A stretch of 64,000 bases of DNA, from NCBI RefSeq assembly GCF_003234795.2, contig NZ_CP126268.1, positions 682,001 through 746,000 on the forward strand. Direction: 5' to 3'. Of the stretch, positions 42,187-50,658 are shown one piece after another; within the stretch, counting starts at the first letter, position 1, and each line of letters starts with the position of its first letter. The notes under the pieces were generated by a model, which was not told the origin of the DNA, did not search any database, and was given only the letters and a program-made list of their open reading frames with translations. The translations under genes were made by a program, and so were the position numbers. Source of the DNA: Curtobacterium sp. MCLR17_032 (lineage in GTDB: Bacteria; Actinomycetota; Actinomycetes; Actinomycetales; Microbacteriaceae).

Positions 42187-42753
42187 GCTGCTGTCGGAGC
42201 TGACGATGGCGACCTGTTCGAGGATCGTCCGCATCGTCTGTTCACCAGTGAGGTCGGCGCTGTCGATCCACTGACCTTGATCACCGAAGCCTACTCGCAT
42301 GGTGGCGTCGAGCTCGCGGTAGCCATCGAAGTCGAACTGCTCATCCTCGCTGCGTGCGGCGTTGCGGTCGCGGCAGGCTGCTTCGCCAGGGGCGAGGACG
42401 ACCAACCGTGCGCGCTGCTGAGGGAGCTGCCGGAGGAGGCGATCGAGATGATCTCCGTCGGGAAGAACGCAATCGACGATCGTCGTGAAACCGCTCGCCG
42501 TGAAGTTGTGCGCCAGTGCCCCGAGATTGCGGTAGCAGAGCTCAACCTGTCGTTCTGCTTCGTCGGCGGGGTGGCCGAGTGGCCAGACCGCGCCGGAGAC
42601 GATCATCGCGTTGAGGTCATCGGCACCGATCCGCACGGCACGAGGGAGCGCCGCGGCAACGAGACGGCTCACCGTCGACTTGCCGGCACCCGGCATCCCT
42701 GTCACGATCCAGGCCACCTCGTCGGCTGACGAGTCGAGTCCGCCTTCACGCAT
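42178..42753 (-). CDS. P-loop kinase/phosphotransferase-like ATPase
   Basis: A 191-residue AAA/kinase-like protein with Walker A GMPGAGKST (residues 19-27) and IVDCVLPDG as the likely Walker B. The size and layout recall chloramphenicol 3-O-phosphotransferase and gluconate/adenylylsulfate-type kinases. It overlaps the esterase stop (ATGCGTGA), so the two are cotranscribed. Its end, SVR-stop, is made by the right arm of site C. Substrate unknown. Confidence 0.8.
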   Translation of the reverse strand: MREGGLDSSADEVAWIVTGMPGAGKSTVSRLVAAALPRAVRIGADDLNAMIVSGAVWPLGHPADEAERQVELCYRNLGALAHNFTASGFTTIVDCVLPDGDHLDRLLRQLPQQRARLVVLAPGEAACRDRNAARSEDEQFDFDGYRELDATMRVGFGDQGQWIDSADLTGEQTMRTILEQVAIVSSDSSVR

Positions 42754-43603
42754 CGGTGCGACCCGCCGCCCAGAGCCAGCGCAGCGCATCGGGCAGCAGC
42801 ACCCCGCCGTGGTTCGGGGAGTGCGACCCGTCGCCGACGACGAGCCGGAAGTCGTAGCCCGCTCTCGCGAGTGCGGACGCGGTGTCGAGGCTCTCGGCGA
42901 ACCAGTTCGCCGCTCGCTCGTTCCAGTGCAGATCCCGGTGCGCAGCATGCAGGAACACACGTGTGGGTCGGCGCGGTTCGGTCGCGAGGAGCGTCGGGTA
43001 CGGGTTCCCGCCCGGCATCTGCGCGAAGCTCGGGTTGAACGCGATGACCCTCCCGAACCCGTCGGGCCGAGTCCATGCTGCTGTCAGGGCGGCGTTGCCA
43101 CCACTGCTGCCGCCGCAGATGCCACGGTTCATCGGATCAGCCAAAACGCCGTAGCGGGACTCGACCTCTGGTAGGACCTCCTCCATCAGGAAGCTCGCGT
43201 AGGTGTCATCGAACGCGTCGTACTCGGCGTTCCGGTGCTTCGTCGGTACGCCGTCGACGTCCATCACGCCGGGGTCGACGAACACGCCGACCATCGGCGG
43301 AAGGACACCGTCGGCAGCGAGGTTGTCCAGCACGGTCCCAGCCCGCACCGCGCCGGCTGGATCGAGGTACCACCAGCCGTCGTTGAACACCATGACCGCG
43401 CACTCGGCATCAGCGAGATGTCCTGCGGGGCGATGAACCCAGACCTTTCGAGACGTCCCCGGGTACCGTTCGCTCGAGTCGAGGTGGAGTTCCTCGATCG
43501 TGCCGGAGGGTACGTCCGGCCGGACCGCTGAGTCGGGTCCGTACTCGTACGAGATGTCCTGCTGCTCGATCGGGAGAGCGGCGAACGGCACTGTCGGAGA
43601 CAC
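42746..43603 (-). CDS. esterase family protein (alpha/beta hydrolase, putative esterase D type)
   Basis: A 285-residue serine hydrolase. The nucleophile elbow is GGSSGG, and the His is in GDGSHSPNHGG. RKVWVHRPAGHL and GVFVDPG resemble the enterobactin-esterase/feruloyl-esterase-like family (PF00756). It starts a two-gene operon with the kinase. It may hydrolyse a siderophore or antibiotic ester, which is conjecture. Confidence 0.82.
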   Translation of the reverse strand: MSPTVPFAALPIEQQDISYEYGPDSAVRPDVPSGTIEELHLDSSERYPGTSRKVWVHRPAGHLADAECAVMVFNDGWWYLDPAGAVRAGTVLDNLAADGVLPPMVGVFVDPGVMDVDGVPTKHRNAEYDAFDDTYASFLMEEVLPEVESRYGVLADPMNRGICGGSSGGNAALTAAWTRPDGFGRVIAFNPSFAQMPGGNPYPTLLATEPRRPTRVFLHAAHRDLHWNERAANWFAESLDTASALARAGYDFRLVVGDGSHSPNHGGVLLPDALRWLWAAGRTDA

Positions 43604-43665
43604 GAATCGACTCTAACGACGAACCTCACGAGCAGACAGCCGCCGTCATGCTCCGTCCCGGTAGC

Positions 43666-43690
43666 GTCCGGGCAATATCGGCTACCGGAC
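43666..43690. repeat. palindrome site E of the cassette array
   Basis: Right arm TCGGCTACCGGAC is exact and the left outer arm GTCCGG is kept; the inner left arm is replaced by GCAATA, giving 25 bases. It lies between the esterase start (43603) and the GNAT stop (43746). Confidence 0.75.
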
Positions 43691-43745
43691 GGTCATGGCT
43701 CCGCCAGCGAGCTCGCTCCGACCGCCGCTCCGCGGCGCGGTCGTC

Positions 43746-44396
43746 CTACGACGCAGTGATCCCGAGCTGTGCGAGAACGGGTTGATCGCCGATGGTCTGC
43801 AGGTTCCACTTCGGGCGCTTGAAGGCACCGCGGGAGAGTCGCACGCGCTGTTCGTCGACCGGCTGCCCGGCCCGAGGCGATACCTGCGTGACCCCGTTCG
43901 GCTCGTAGCCGAGCTTGTACGAAACGGTCAGCGACGGGGTGTTCCAGGCCGCAGCACTTGACTCTGCCCATTCGGCACCCAGAGTGTCGAAGGCGAACAG
44001 CAGCAGGGCCGCGCGCATCTCGGTGCCGACGCCCTTGCCTTGGGCGCGTCGGGTCAGCCAGGAACCGGAGTTCACAGTCCGGCGGTCCGCGAAGTTGAAC
44101 GCGGCGAGGTCCTGCGCCCCGATCACCTCGTCGTCAAGGATGACGGCGAATTGGATCGTCCAGTTCTGCGGCGAGACCTGGCGGAGGCTCCACTGATACG
44201 TCGCGAGGTTCCGCGGCAGCTCCTCCGGAGACGCATCGGTCCATGGGAAGCCAAACGGCATGCGGTCCGAGTTGTGGATGCCATCAAGAGCAGCCTGCGC
44301 CAGGGCAGGGAGGTCCTGGTCCCGCACCGGACGCAACACCAGCCGTGGGGTTCGGAGTTCGAGTCCGAACAACGGCCACAGCTTCTCCAGTTCCAT
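43746..44396 (-). CDS. GNAT family N-acetyltransferase, RimJ/RimL type
   Basis: A 216-residue acetyltransferase. It begins with LRTPRLVLRPVRDQDLPALA, the RimJ/RimL-type N-terminal strand. GSWLTRRAQGKGVGTEMRAA is acetyl-CoA motif A, and NTPSLTVSYKLGYEPNG follows as expected. It may acetylate a protein N terminus, an antibiotic or a peptide. Reads toward site E, with 55 bases between. Confidence 0.88.
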   Translation of the reverse strand: MELEKLWPLFGLELRTPRLVLRPVRDQDLPALAQAALDGIHNSDRMPFGFPWTDASPEELPRNLATYQWSLRQVSPQNWTIQFAVILDDEVIGAQDLAAFNFADRRTVNSGSWLTRRAQGKGVGTEMRAALLLFAFDTLGAEWAESSAAAWNTPSLTVSYKLGYEPNGVTQVSPRAGQPVDEQRVRLSRGAFKRPKWNLQTIGDQPVLAQLGITAS

Positions 44397-44486
44397 ACCG
44401 GGACGCTACCTGTGCCGGTCACCGCAGCGAGGCGTGTTACGCGCCCAACCGCTGAGTAGCGACCCTCGCATCTGTCCTCTCGCAGC

Positions 44487-44512
44487 GCCCGGTGATCGAT
44501 CGGCTACCGGAC
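44487..44512. repeat. palindrome site F of the cassette array
   Basis: Right arm CGGCTACCGGAC exact, core CGATCG kept, left arm GCCCGGTGAT with four mismatches. It supplies GTC CGG TAG, the RVR-stop end of the ArsR remnant on the minus strand. Confidence 0.8.
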
Positions 44513-44620
44513 GCGCGCAGCCCAGATCCCGCGCTTCTCACGGTGCAGGATCCCTGCGTCGGCAAGCGCCCGGAGGTGGGACGGTCGGCTGAGGCAGAGT
44601 GAACGGCCCCTGCAGCGACA
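44504..44620 (-). pseudogene. ArsR-type HTH remnant
   Basis: On the minus strand, HLRALADAGILHREKRGIW followed by AARVR-stop matches the recognition helix and wing of ArsR/SmtB repressors. LPQPTV, just before it, is in another frame, so a frameshift separates the two halves of the helix-turn-helix. The N-terminal part is gone, cut off at the end of the helicase gene (44627). Its stop lies in palindrome site F. Confidence 0.55.
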
Positions 44621-44626
44621 GCGCGG

Positions 44627-47110
44627 TCAATTCTTGACACCACGCTGTGGTGTCGTGAAGTCGACCAGTTTGCTGGCGGAAAGCCCGTGCCCTTCGAGCA
44701 ACTTGGCGACCGCTTGCGGGTCTGTCCAGACGCCTTCGGCCAGCGCGGTCGCGAAAGCGCGCAGTGCCGCCGCAAGTTCACCTAAGCCCCTTCCCGTGAT
44801 GATGCGCATCCCTGTTACTGGAGTTGCATCCGAGTAGGCAGCGACAGCGCGATGCACCATGATCGGCACTGGCCGTGCGGCGGGGTCGTAACGCTTGCCG
44901 AACCACAGCATGGAGGTCGCGAGCTGTCCCATGTCGCGTTTCGCGATCGCGGCGCTTTTAGCTCCTGTTTTCGCTTCGATGACCCAGAACTCGTTATCAC
45001 CAAGTGCCCAGAGATTGTCAGGACCGGTGTTCGTATCGTGCTCGGGGCGCTGAGACCCGAGCCCGATGAATTCGCCGCAGCGTCGCAACGCCTCTTCGGT
45101 CTGGTCTGTGCGGTATTCATCGAAGACGAGGTCCTCGATGATGGACTCTACGTCGAGGCGAAGTCCTGCGGCGGTCGAGTACTTCTGCCCGAGACGGCGC
45201 GCGCATGTCGCTGCTTGCGGAGAGTGAGCCTCTAGAGCGACGAATGTCAGTCCGGCCAGGGGCTTGGTGACATTGGTATTCAGGGCGCGAGCTTGCGTGA
45301 GGATCTGCTGGCCAAGTTCAGGGTTGGTCATATCGGCGTAGGTCGCTTGCAGCTCCAGGAGCCTGCCTGCGGACGCCTCATCCTGTTCCGCCTCGGCGGC
45401 GCTGCCGATGCGGTCGCGCGCGGCGACGAGGTTGCCGTTTTGGGCCAGTGCGTAGGCCTCGCGCTCTGCCACCGCAGCATCGGAGACGTGGCCGGGCGCA
45501 GGTGCGATGTTGCGTAGTGTCCTGAGTGCGAGTTCGACCCAGCTCTTGTCCCGTGATAGCGCTTGTTTGACCGTTTTGATGATGCCACTCATCGGGAGGT
45601 TATCCATGTTCGAGGCGACCTGCCTGGAGAGCTTGAGCTGTTGCTGGGTCGCAGGACTGAAACGCGTCACGGTGCGTGGGTCCACGGTCAGTTGTGCGAG
45701 TCGGGGCCCGAGGAGGAACACCACGCAGTGGTCCTCGTTGCTACGCACGCCGCGGCCCATGCCCTGCTCGATGCGTTGCACCTGGCGGTCGTCAATTCCT
45801 GAACTGGAGCGCGTGAGGGTAGAGCTGATGCGGTCTTCGGGGCTGAACGCCTCGGGTAACCCGTCGAGTACCAGCACGCGACAAGCATCGTCGGGGAGGT
45901 CGATCCCGTCATACCGATTGACCAGCACGACCAGCCCGATGTGCTTCCTGCCGCGGAGCTTCTTCACGGCATCTTCGATATCGTCCTTCGTCGCGACTAT
46001 TGCTGCGTGGGCTTTCCACTTCTCTGCCCATGGGGTGCTGGGCACGAGGACTACGGTGTTGACCATTTTGCTGAGATCGACAATCTGGGAGCGGATCTCC
46101 TCCGCGGAGAGTGCAGGATTGATCTCTTGTGGGGCGAGGATCATTCGCTCTCCGATATCACCAGCGGTCAGTGGGGTGATCGGTGATTGAACGCTGGCTG
46201 GAGCGGCGCCGAAGTCGGTGACGAGGACGCTGTCGTCGGCGAGCGTCGCTGTGAGGAACACGCGGTGCTTCGCTTCCATGAACGACGTCACGTGGTCGAT
46301 GGGCGGGCAGTGCGGCGTGATCGTCAATTCATGGTTTGCGAAGGCGGCACGGCACAGGGGCAAGACTTCGGCAACTGCCGGCCAGTCGTAGAACAGGTCC
46401 TGTTTCTCGCCTGTTTGTAGGCGGAGGAGCTCTCGTACCTGCTCGACTTTTGACCGCCACGCCCAGAACGGCACGCGCACTGGAGCGCCTCGCCGGTCGT
46501 CGCGCACGTCGAGGTACGAGTCCGAGGACTGCGTCTTCAAATCCTCCGCGAACAGCTCCAGAAGCGGCATGAATGCAGCGTTGCTGCGAGGCACGGTCAG
46601 CGACAGCTTTTCTCGTGTCGTGGCGATGGCAGCGTGCACGTCGTCGATGACCACCGCTCCGATGGGGACGCGGGGTCGCGTGGGCCGGCGGTCTGAAAAT
46701 ACCGTCCGACCGTTGACGAGTTTGTGTGCGTTGATGATGCCTATGGCTTCGCTGTTGAGGTAGGACGCGCCGTCGACGTTTGTTGTGACGGCGATGCCGA
46801 TTTTCTCTGCCTCTGCGATGACCTGCGTCACGAGGTAGTCACTGGGGGCTACGAAGAGCGCGGGGCCGGCGTTAGCGTTCAGGTAGCTCTGAAGAATGAT
46901 GAGGCCATCGATAGTCTTGCCACCGCCGGTATTGACTTTGATGATGATATCGCGATCGTCGCGGCGCTCGTGCCACTTCGATAACACCTGCCCCTGAACG
47001 TCGCGGAGGTACCCGTAGCCGGGCGCTTTGGTCAACTGACTATGCAGTTCCCGCGGCTCGATAGGAGCGTCATCCGCCCCGCTCGCCAGCATTGCTCCGA
47101 AGTCCACCAT
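44627..47110 (-). CDS. SF2 DEAD/DEAH-like helicase with putative C-terminal nuclease domain
   Basis: An 827-residue protein. Walker A is NTGGGKT (residues 60-66), motif II is VVIDDVHAA, and motif VI is QRIEQGMGRGVRS. The region between is compatible with two RecA-like domains. Near residues 700-745, DNLWALGDNEFWVIEAKTGA gives a D-(D/E)xK pattern of PD-(D/E)xK nucleases. Such helicase-nucleases are often phage-defence proteins. No partner gene is adjacent. The ArsR remnant lies directly downstream, so the gene was probably inserted into an older cassette. It is less G+C-rich than the chromosome left of tRNA-Gln. Confidence 0.75.
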   Translation of the reverse strand: MVDFGAMLASGADDAPIEPRELHSQLTKAPGYGYLRDVQGQVLSKWHERRDDRDIIIKVNTGGGKTIDGLIILQSYLNANAGPALFVAPSDYLVTQVIAEAEKIGIAVTTNVDGASYLNSEAIGIINAHKLVNGRTVFSDRRPTRPRVPIGAVVIDDVHAAIATTREKLSLTVPRSNAAFMPLLELFAEDLKTQSSDSYLDVRDDRRGAPVRVPFWAWRSKVEQVRELLRLQTGEKQDLFYDWPAVAEVLPLCRAAFANHELTITPHCPPIDHVTSFMEAKHRVFLTATLADDSVLVTDFGAAPASVQSPITPLTAGDIGERMILAPQEINPALSAEEIRSQIVDLSKMVNTVVLVPSTPWAEKWKAHAAIVATKDDIEDAVKKLRGRKHIGLVVLVNRYDGIDLPDDACRVLVLDGLPEAFSPEDRISSTLTRSSSGIDDRQVQRIEQGMGRGVRSNEDHCVVFLLGPRLAQLTVDPRTVTRFSPATQQQLKLSRQVASNMDNLPMSGIIKTVKQALSRDKSWVELALRTLRNIAPAPGHVSDAAVAEREAYALAQNGNLVAARDRIGSAAEAEQDEASAGRLLELQATYADMTNPELGQQILTQARALNTNVTKPLAGLTFVALEAHSPQAATCARRLGQKYSTAAGLRLDVESIIEDLVFDEYRTDQTEEALRRCGEFIGLGSQRPEHDTNTGPDNLWALGDNEFWVIEAKTGAKSAAIAKRDMGQLATSMLWFGKRYDPAARPVPIMVHRAVAAYSDATPVTGMRIITGRGLGELAAALRAFATALAEGVWTDPQAVAKLLEGHGLSASKLVDFTTPQRGVKN

Positions 47111-47374
47111 CGGCCTGCTCCATCGCTCGCGGGGTGTGCAGCTTCCTGCCTCCGGCCACGGCGGCCGTCCCCATGCACACTCTAGCGAAGTGTCGAGAAT
47201 CGCTCATCCCCGCCGATGCGGCCGTCAACCTGCGCACTGCCACCGTGCTTGCGCTCTCCGATAGCTGCCGAGGTCGCCTAAGCGCGGTGGGCCCACTCAA
47301 TGCTCCCGAAGCACGAACCATCGTCTCGATAGCCGGTCCTTCGGGACTGCTGCAGGATTGGTTGACTCGTTCGT

Positions 47375-48244
47375 TTAGGCCGCGAGTGCGACCTGTGGGT
47401 TGATGATCGTCTCGTACTCGATCGGGGTCAACTTCCCCAGACCTCGTTGCCGTCGTTTCCGGTGATAGGTCGCTTCGATCCAGGTGATGATCGCGAGCCG
47501 GAGCTCTTCCCTGGTCGCCCAACCTTTCCGGTTCAGGACGTTCTTCTGCAGGAGCGCGAAGAACGATTCCATTGCGGCGTTGTCGGCGCACGCACCGACT
47601 CGCCCCATTGATCCGAGCAGGCCGACATCACCCAGCGCGCGGACGAACTTCTTCGACCTGAACTGGCTGCCCCGGTCCGAGTGGACGACGGTTCCTGCCG
47701 GGTTCCGGCGATGCACCGCCATTTGCGGGGCCGCGACGGCGAGCGAGGACCGCATCCGGTCGCTGATCGAATAGCCCACGATCCAGCGCGAGCAGGCGTC
47801 CTTGATCGCGCAGAGGTACAGCTTGCCCTCTGCCGTGTTGTGCTCGGTGATATCGGTCAGCCAGAGCTTGTCGAGGTCTGGCACGGTGAACGCACGGCGG
47901 ACACGGTCATCGTGCACCGGCGGCCCAGCCTTGCGATTCAGGCCGCGCTTCTTCGCGTGCAGTGACCAGAGCCGCTGCTGCGAACACAACCGCCACACTC
48001 GCCGTTCCGACACCGTATGACCGGACGCAATCAGGTCGTCGGCGATGAACCGGTACCCGAACGTCGGATCGTCCCGGTGCGCATCGATCGCTGCGTTGGT
48101 CAGGTGCGCGTCCTCCCAGTCCCGCTGAGAAACCGGGTCGGCGCGCCACCGATAGAAGGCCTGCTTCGAGAAACCCAGCACCCGGCAGGTCACCGCGACG
48201 GGGACACCATCGTCGGCGAGTTCGAGGACCAGCGGGTAGATCAT
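47375..48244 (-). CDS. IS3-type transposase OrfB (integrase core), copy 1
   Basis: A 289-residue DDE recombinase. HTH_21-like start YRWRADPVSQRDWED, then the rve core: LWLTDITEH (first Asp), VHSDRGSQF (second Asp) and NAAMESFFALLQKN (Glu), followed by LTPIEYE. The order and length match IS3-family OrfB. Its ATG overlaps the orfA stop (ATGA), so it is made by coupling or frameshift. The paralogue at 59694 is damaged. Confidence 0.93.
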   Translation of the reverse strand: MIYPLVLELADDGVPVAVTCRVLGFSKQAFYRWRADPVSQRDWEDAHLTNAAIDAHRDDPTFGYRFIADDLIASGHTVSERRVWRLCSQQRLWSLHAKKRGLNRKAGPPVHDDRVRRAFTVPDLDKLWLTDITEHNTAEGKLYLCAIKDACSRWIVGYSISDRMRSSLAVAAPQMAVHRRNPAGTVVHSDRGSQFRSKKFVRALGDVGLLGSMGRVGACADNAAMESFFALLQKNVLNRKGWATREELRLAIITWIEATYHRKRRQRGLGKLTPIEYETIINPQVALAA

Positions 48245-48546
48245 TTTGGGAGTTGCGACTGGGCGAAGTACGCCGCTGCCCGGCGGAGGATCTCGTTTTC
48301 CTGCTCGAGCAGCCGGATCCGTTTCTGCGCGTCCCGCAGCTCGGCCTGCTCAATCGCCTTCACGGATGGCGACGCAGCAGCAGGGACGCCGTCATCACGG
48401 TCCGCGAGACGCAACCAGCGGGCCAGGCAGGACTCGGACACACCGAAGTCCTTCGCGACCTGCCGCACCGACGTCTCACCCTTCCGGGCGACCGCGATCA
48501 CATCGCAGCGGAACTCGTCCGGATACGCCTTCACCACGGCACACAT
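48241..48546 (-). CDS. IS3-type transposase OrfA (HTH), copy 1
   Basis: A 101-residue protein with a helix-turn-helix (VRQVAKDFGVSESCLARWLR) and a C-terminal leucine zipper (AQKRIRLLEQENEILRRAAA). This is the DNA-binding subunit of IS3 elements. ATG 48546 is preceded by GGAAGG. It ends QSQLPK-stop at the orfB start. Confidence 0.92.
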   Translation of the reverse strand: MCAVVKAYPDEFRCDVIAVARKGETSVRQVAKDFGVSESCLARWLRLADRDDGVPAAASPSVKAIEQAELRDAQKRIRLLEQENEILRRAAAYFAQSQLPK

Positions 48547-48871
48547 CCTTCCAGCAGGAGCCCATGCCCCTACCTCTCAGGAGTCAACCGAACCTGCAGC
48601 AGTCCCATGTGAGGCAACTTGCGATTGTGGTGACCGATTCGAACGAGGGCCTCCGCGGGCCAGGGAAGCATTCCCATGACGTGCCCCTTCCCTTGCCATG
48701 GACATCTCCGTGGCTGCATGCTTGGGTGGTGGCGAGTGGCCGGGGCCCGACACCTCGGGCTGTCAGTTTCGATCATCGGAACTCGCGCGAATCGACCGAC
48801 AGTGCGCGTTCTGCGTCTCACCACGGGGAAGAAGCGGTGCGGTTGGTGTCCGCTACCACCACAATTGGTGC

Positions 48872-49210
48872 ATGTCCTCCGCCGAGTACCCACCCGTGAC
48901 GGCGTCGACGATCCGCAGCCTGTACGGCGCGGCATACCGGTGCGCGCATCCCGAGTGCCGCCGGCCCCTGTATAACGTCGACGGGGAGAGCGGCGATCGC
49001 GTCCTGAACAGCCGCGTTGCTCACATCCATGCGCGGCGTCGCGGTGGACCTCGCTGGATTGAGATGCCCGCATCGGGCAGGCCCTCGCCGTCGCGCTGCG
49101 CAGTTCCCAGCTCCGCCCGTCGCGATGCCCGACACCATCGGAACGGCAGAACGGCCGCCCGCGTGAGCCGAGTTGCGCTCGACGATCGCCGTCCGATACG
49201 TTTGCTGTGA
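48872..49210 (+). pseudogene. truncated HNH-endonuclease-like fragment
   Basis: MSSAEYPPVTASTIRSLYGA precedes YRCAHPECRRPLYNVDG and VAHIHARRRGGPRW, the metal-binding start of an HNH nuclease (CxxxxCRRP and AHIxARxxGGPR). The expected later block (a cysteine-histidine pair ending in HH) is missing and the rest looks like out-of-frame sequence. Probably a broken gene. It sits just inside IS copy 1. Confidence 0.4.
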
Positions 49211-49292
49211 GCACACTCAGATGCTCTTGCGCAGGGGGCCGCGCTAACTCGGGGGGGTCTTCGTGGTGCAATTCAACTCGAAGGAGTAAAAA

Positions 49293-49700
49293 ATGCGTTT
49301 CAAAAAGCACTTCGCTTCCGTGGCTGTCGTCGCGGCGGTTGCAAGCGGGGCATTGTTCACTGCAGCACCTGCGTCCGCGGCACCCGCTGGCTGCGAGTCT
49401 GGCCGGGGCTGCACGTACGAAGACGCAAACTACGGCAAGGGTCACATCAACTTCTTTGAGAATGTGAAGGACTTTTCGCAAGTCGGCTATTGGGTGGGCA
49501 CGCTGCACACCCTGACGGACAATGCTGCATCCTCAGCCTTCAACAACGGCACCACCGGTCGCAACGCCACCTGGTACGACCTGAAGAGCTACCAGGGCCC
49601 TAAGAAGACACTTACTATGGGCTACGGCACGACCAACCTCGGATACGCTGACCTGAACGACAAGGTCTCGTCAGCCTGCTTCACCGGATACTGCAACTAG
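49293..49700 (+). CDS. secreted peptidase-inhibitor-like protein (family I36)
   Basis: A 135-residue protein with a classical Sec signal (MRFKKHFASVAVVAAVASGA, cleavage after ASA near residue 30). The mature part has CESGRGCTYEDANYGKGHIN and ends with two more cysteines in ACFTGYCN, the size and cysteine pattern of I36-type inhibitors with a beta-gamma-crystallin fold. AAGGAG precedes ATG by eight bases. It heads a four-gene cluster with a lipoprotein, an adaptor and an ABC transporter. Confidence 0.75.
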   Translation: MRFKKHFASVAVVAAVASGALFTAAPASAAPAGCESGRGCTYEDANYGKGHINFFENVKDFSQVGYWVGTLHTLTDNAASSAFNNGTTGRNATWYDLKSYQGPKKTLTMGYGTTNLGYADLNDKVSSACFTGYCN

Positions 49701-49703
49701 CTC

Positions 49704-50606
49704 ATGAGTAGTGCTCTCCGATCTGGCGGCGTAGCGCTCGCTGCGCTTTTCGCGCTGGGGCTCGCCGGATGCTCCGGTCAAAATGCTCAGTCAGAGCTCC
49801 CACAGAAGAACGAAGCACAGTGGACGCTCCCACTTGACCAGTACCAGTCGCCCCTGGTTGACACCGTGATTGACGCAGAACAGTTGCTCATCCAGTCCTG
49901 CATGCAGGACGCAGGATTCAACTGGTCGGTGCTTGTGACGAGCGTGGACGGCCGCCCCGGTGAATCGTGGAATCCGGTGCACCGCAAGCTCTTCAACGCT
50001 GACCTTGCCGAGAAGTACGGTTACAGCAACTCCCACGAGTTGGCACTCTCAACGGATGACGCTCAACGATGGGCGGACTACGAAGAAGCGAACCGGACCG
50101 TCGGTGGATCAGCGCAAGGGCAGGTAACGAAGTGCATGGGCTCAGCGCGTCGCCAGATCGGAGAGACCGGGACCCGAAGCCCATACGACCTCGCGGAACA
50201 GCTCGCGAATGTAGCATTTGCCGACGCGCGGGACGTCCCGTCAGTGAAGGAAGCCGATTCCGCCTGGCAGAAGTGCATGGCGTCAGCCGGCGTCCCGGAC
50301 TTGCCGAATTCGCCGATGGAAATGCCGTCTGCCTCGGTCAGCGCCCTGCGCCCCAGCGTCGACGGGGCCGTTGGCCCGGATGGAACCGTTTCGGTACCTG
50401 ATGAGGAACGACGAGTTGCGGTGGCTGATGCAAAGTGTCGAGAAACCACAGGCTATTCGAAATCGCTGTACGACGCCGAGTGGGAAGCGCAGGTGAATGT
50501 CATGCAGGACCGAGGTGACGATCTCGAGCGTTACGCCTCTGAGGCAAAAAAGAGACTTCAGGCCGCAACGCAGATCGTGGCGAACAACGCCCCGCGCAAC
50601 CGATAA
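49704..50606 (+). CDS. lipoprotein of unknown function
   Basis: A 300-residue secreted lipoprotein with lipobox LAGC at about residue 22. The mature domain has paired Cys (SCMQDAGF, KCMGSAR, KCMASAG), suggesting disulfides, and is mainly helical. It begins two bases after the inhibitor gene stop, in the same operon. It may anchor an immunity function for the secreted protein. No family is recognised. Confidence 0.7.
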   Translation: MSSALRSGGVALAALFALGLAGCSGQNAQSELPQKNEAQWTLPLDQYQSPLVDTVIDAEQLLIQSCMQDAGFNWSVLVTSVDGRPGESWNPVHRKLFNADLAEKYGYSNSHELALSTDDAQRWADYEEANRTVGGSAQGQVTKCMGSARRQIGETGTRSPYDLAEQLANVAFADARDVPSVKEADSAWQKCMASAGVPDLPNSPMEMPSASVSALRPSVDGAVGPDGTVSVPDEERRVAVADAKCRETTGYSKSLYDAEWEAQVNVMQDRGDDLERYASEAKKRLQAATQIVANNAPRNR

Positions 50607-50609
50607 CGT

Positions 50610-50643
50610 AGAAGCGCCGACAGCTAAAGCTGTCGGCGCTTCT
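50610..50643 (+). terminator. intercistronic hairpin
   Basis: A perfect 15-base stem (50610-50624 with 50629-50643), TAAA loop, between the lipoprotein and the adaptor. The next gene starts 16 bases later, so this is an attenuator or a weak terminator that lets some read-through reach the transporter. Confidence 0.75.
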
Positions 50644-50658
50644 CGGCGAAAGGCCGCA

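Larger units (their letters stand above)
47343..48606 (-). mobile_element. IS3-family insertion sequence, copy 1 (1264 bases)
   Basis: It is bounded by inverted repeats starting GGGACTGCTGCAGG, with about 25 matched bases ending in GTTGACTC. It carries orfA (48241-48546) and orfB (47375-48244). No target duplication is evident (TTC on the left, ATG on the right). Both frames are intact. Confidence 0.9.

Noticed and set aside
40385..44512. Canonical integron attC sites
   Set aside because: The repeats lack GTTRRRY/RYYYAAC core boxes and extrahelical bases and are nearly perfect palindromes. The array idea is kept, but not as a standard integron.
40385..44512. CRISPR array
   Set aside because: Repeats are spaced by hundreds of bases with genes between, not by uniform short spacers, and no cas genes are present.
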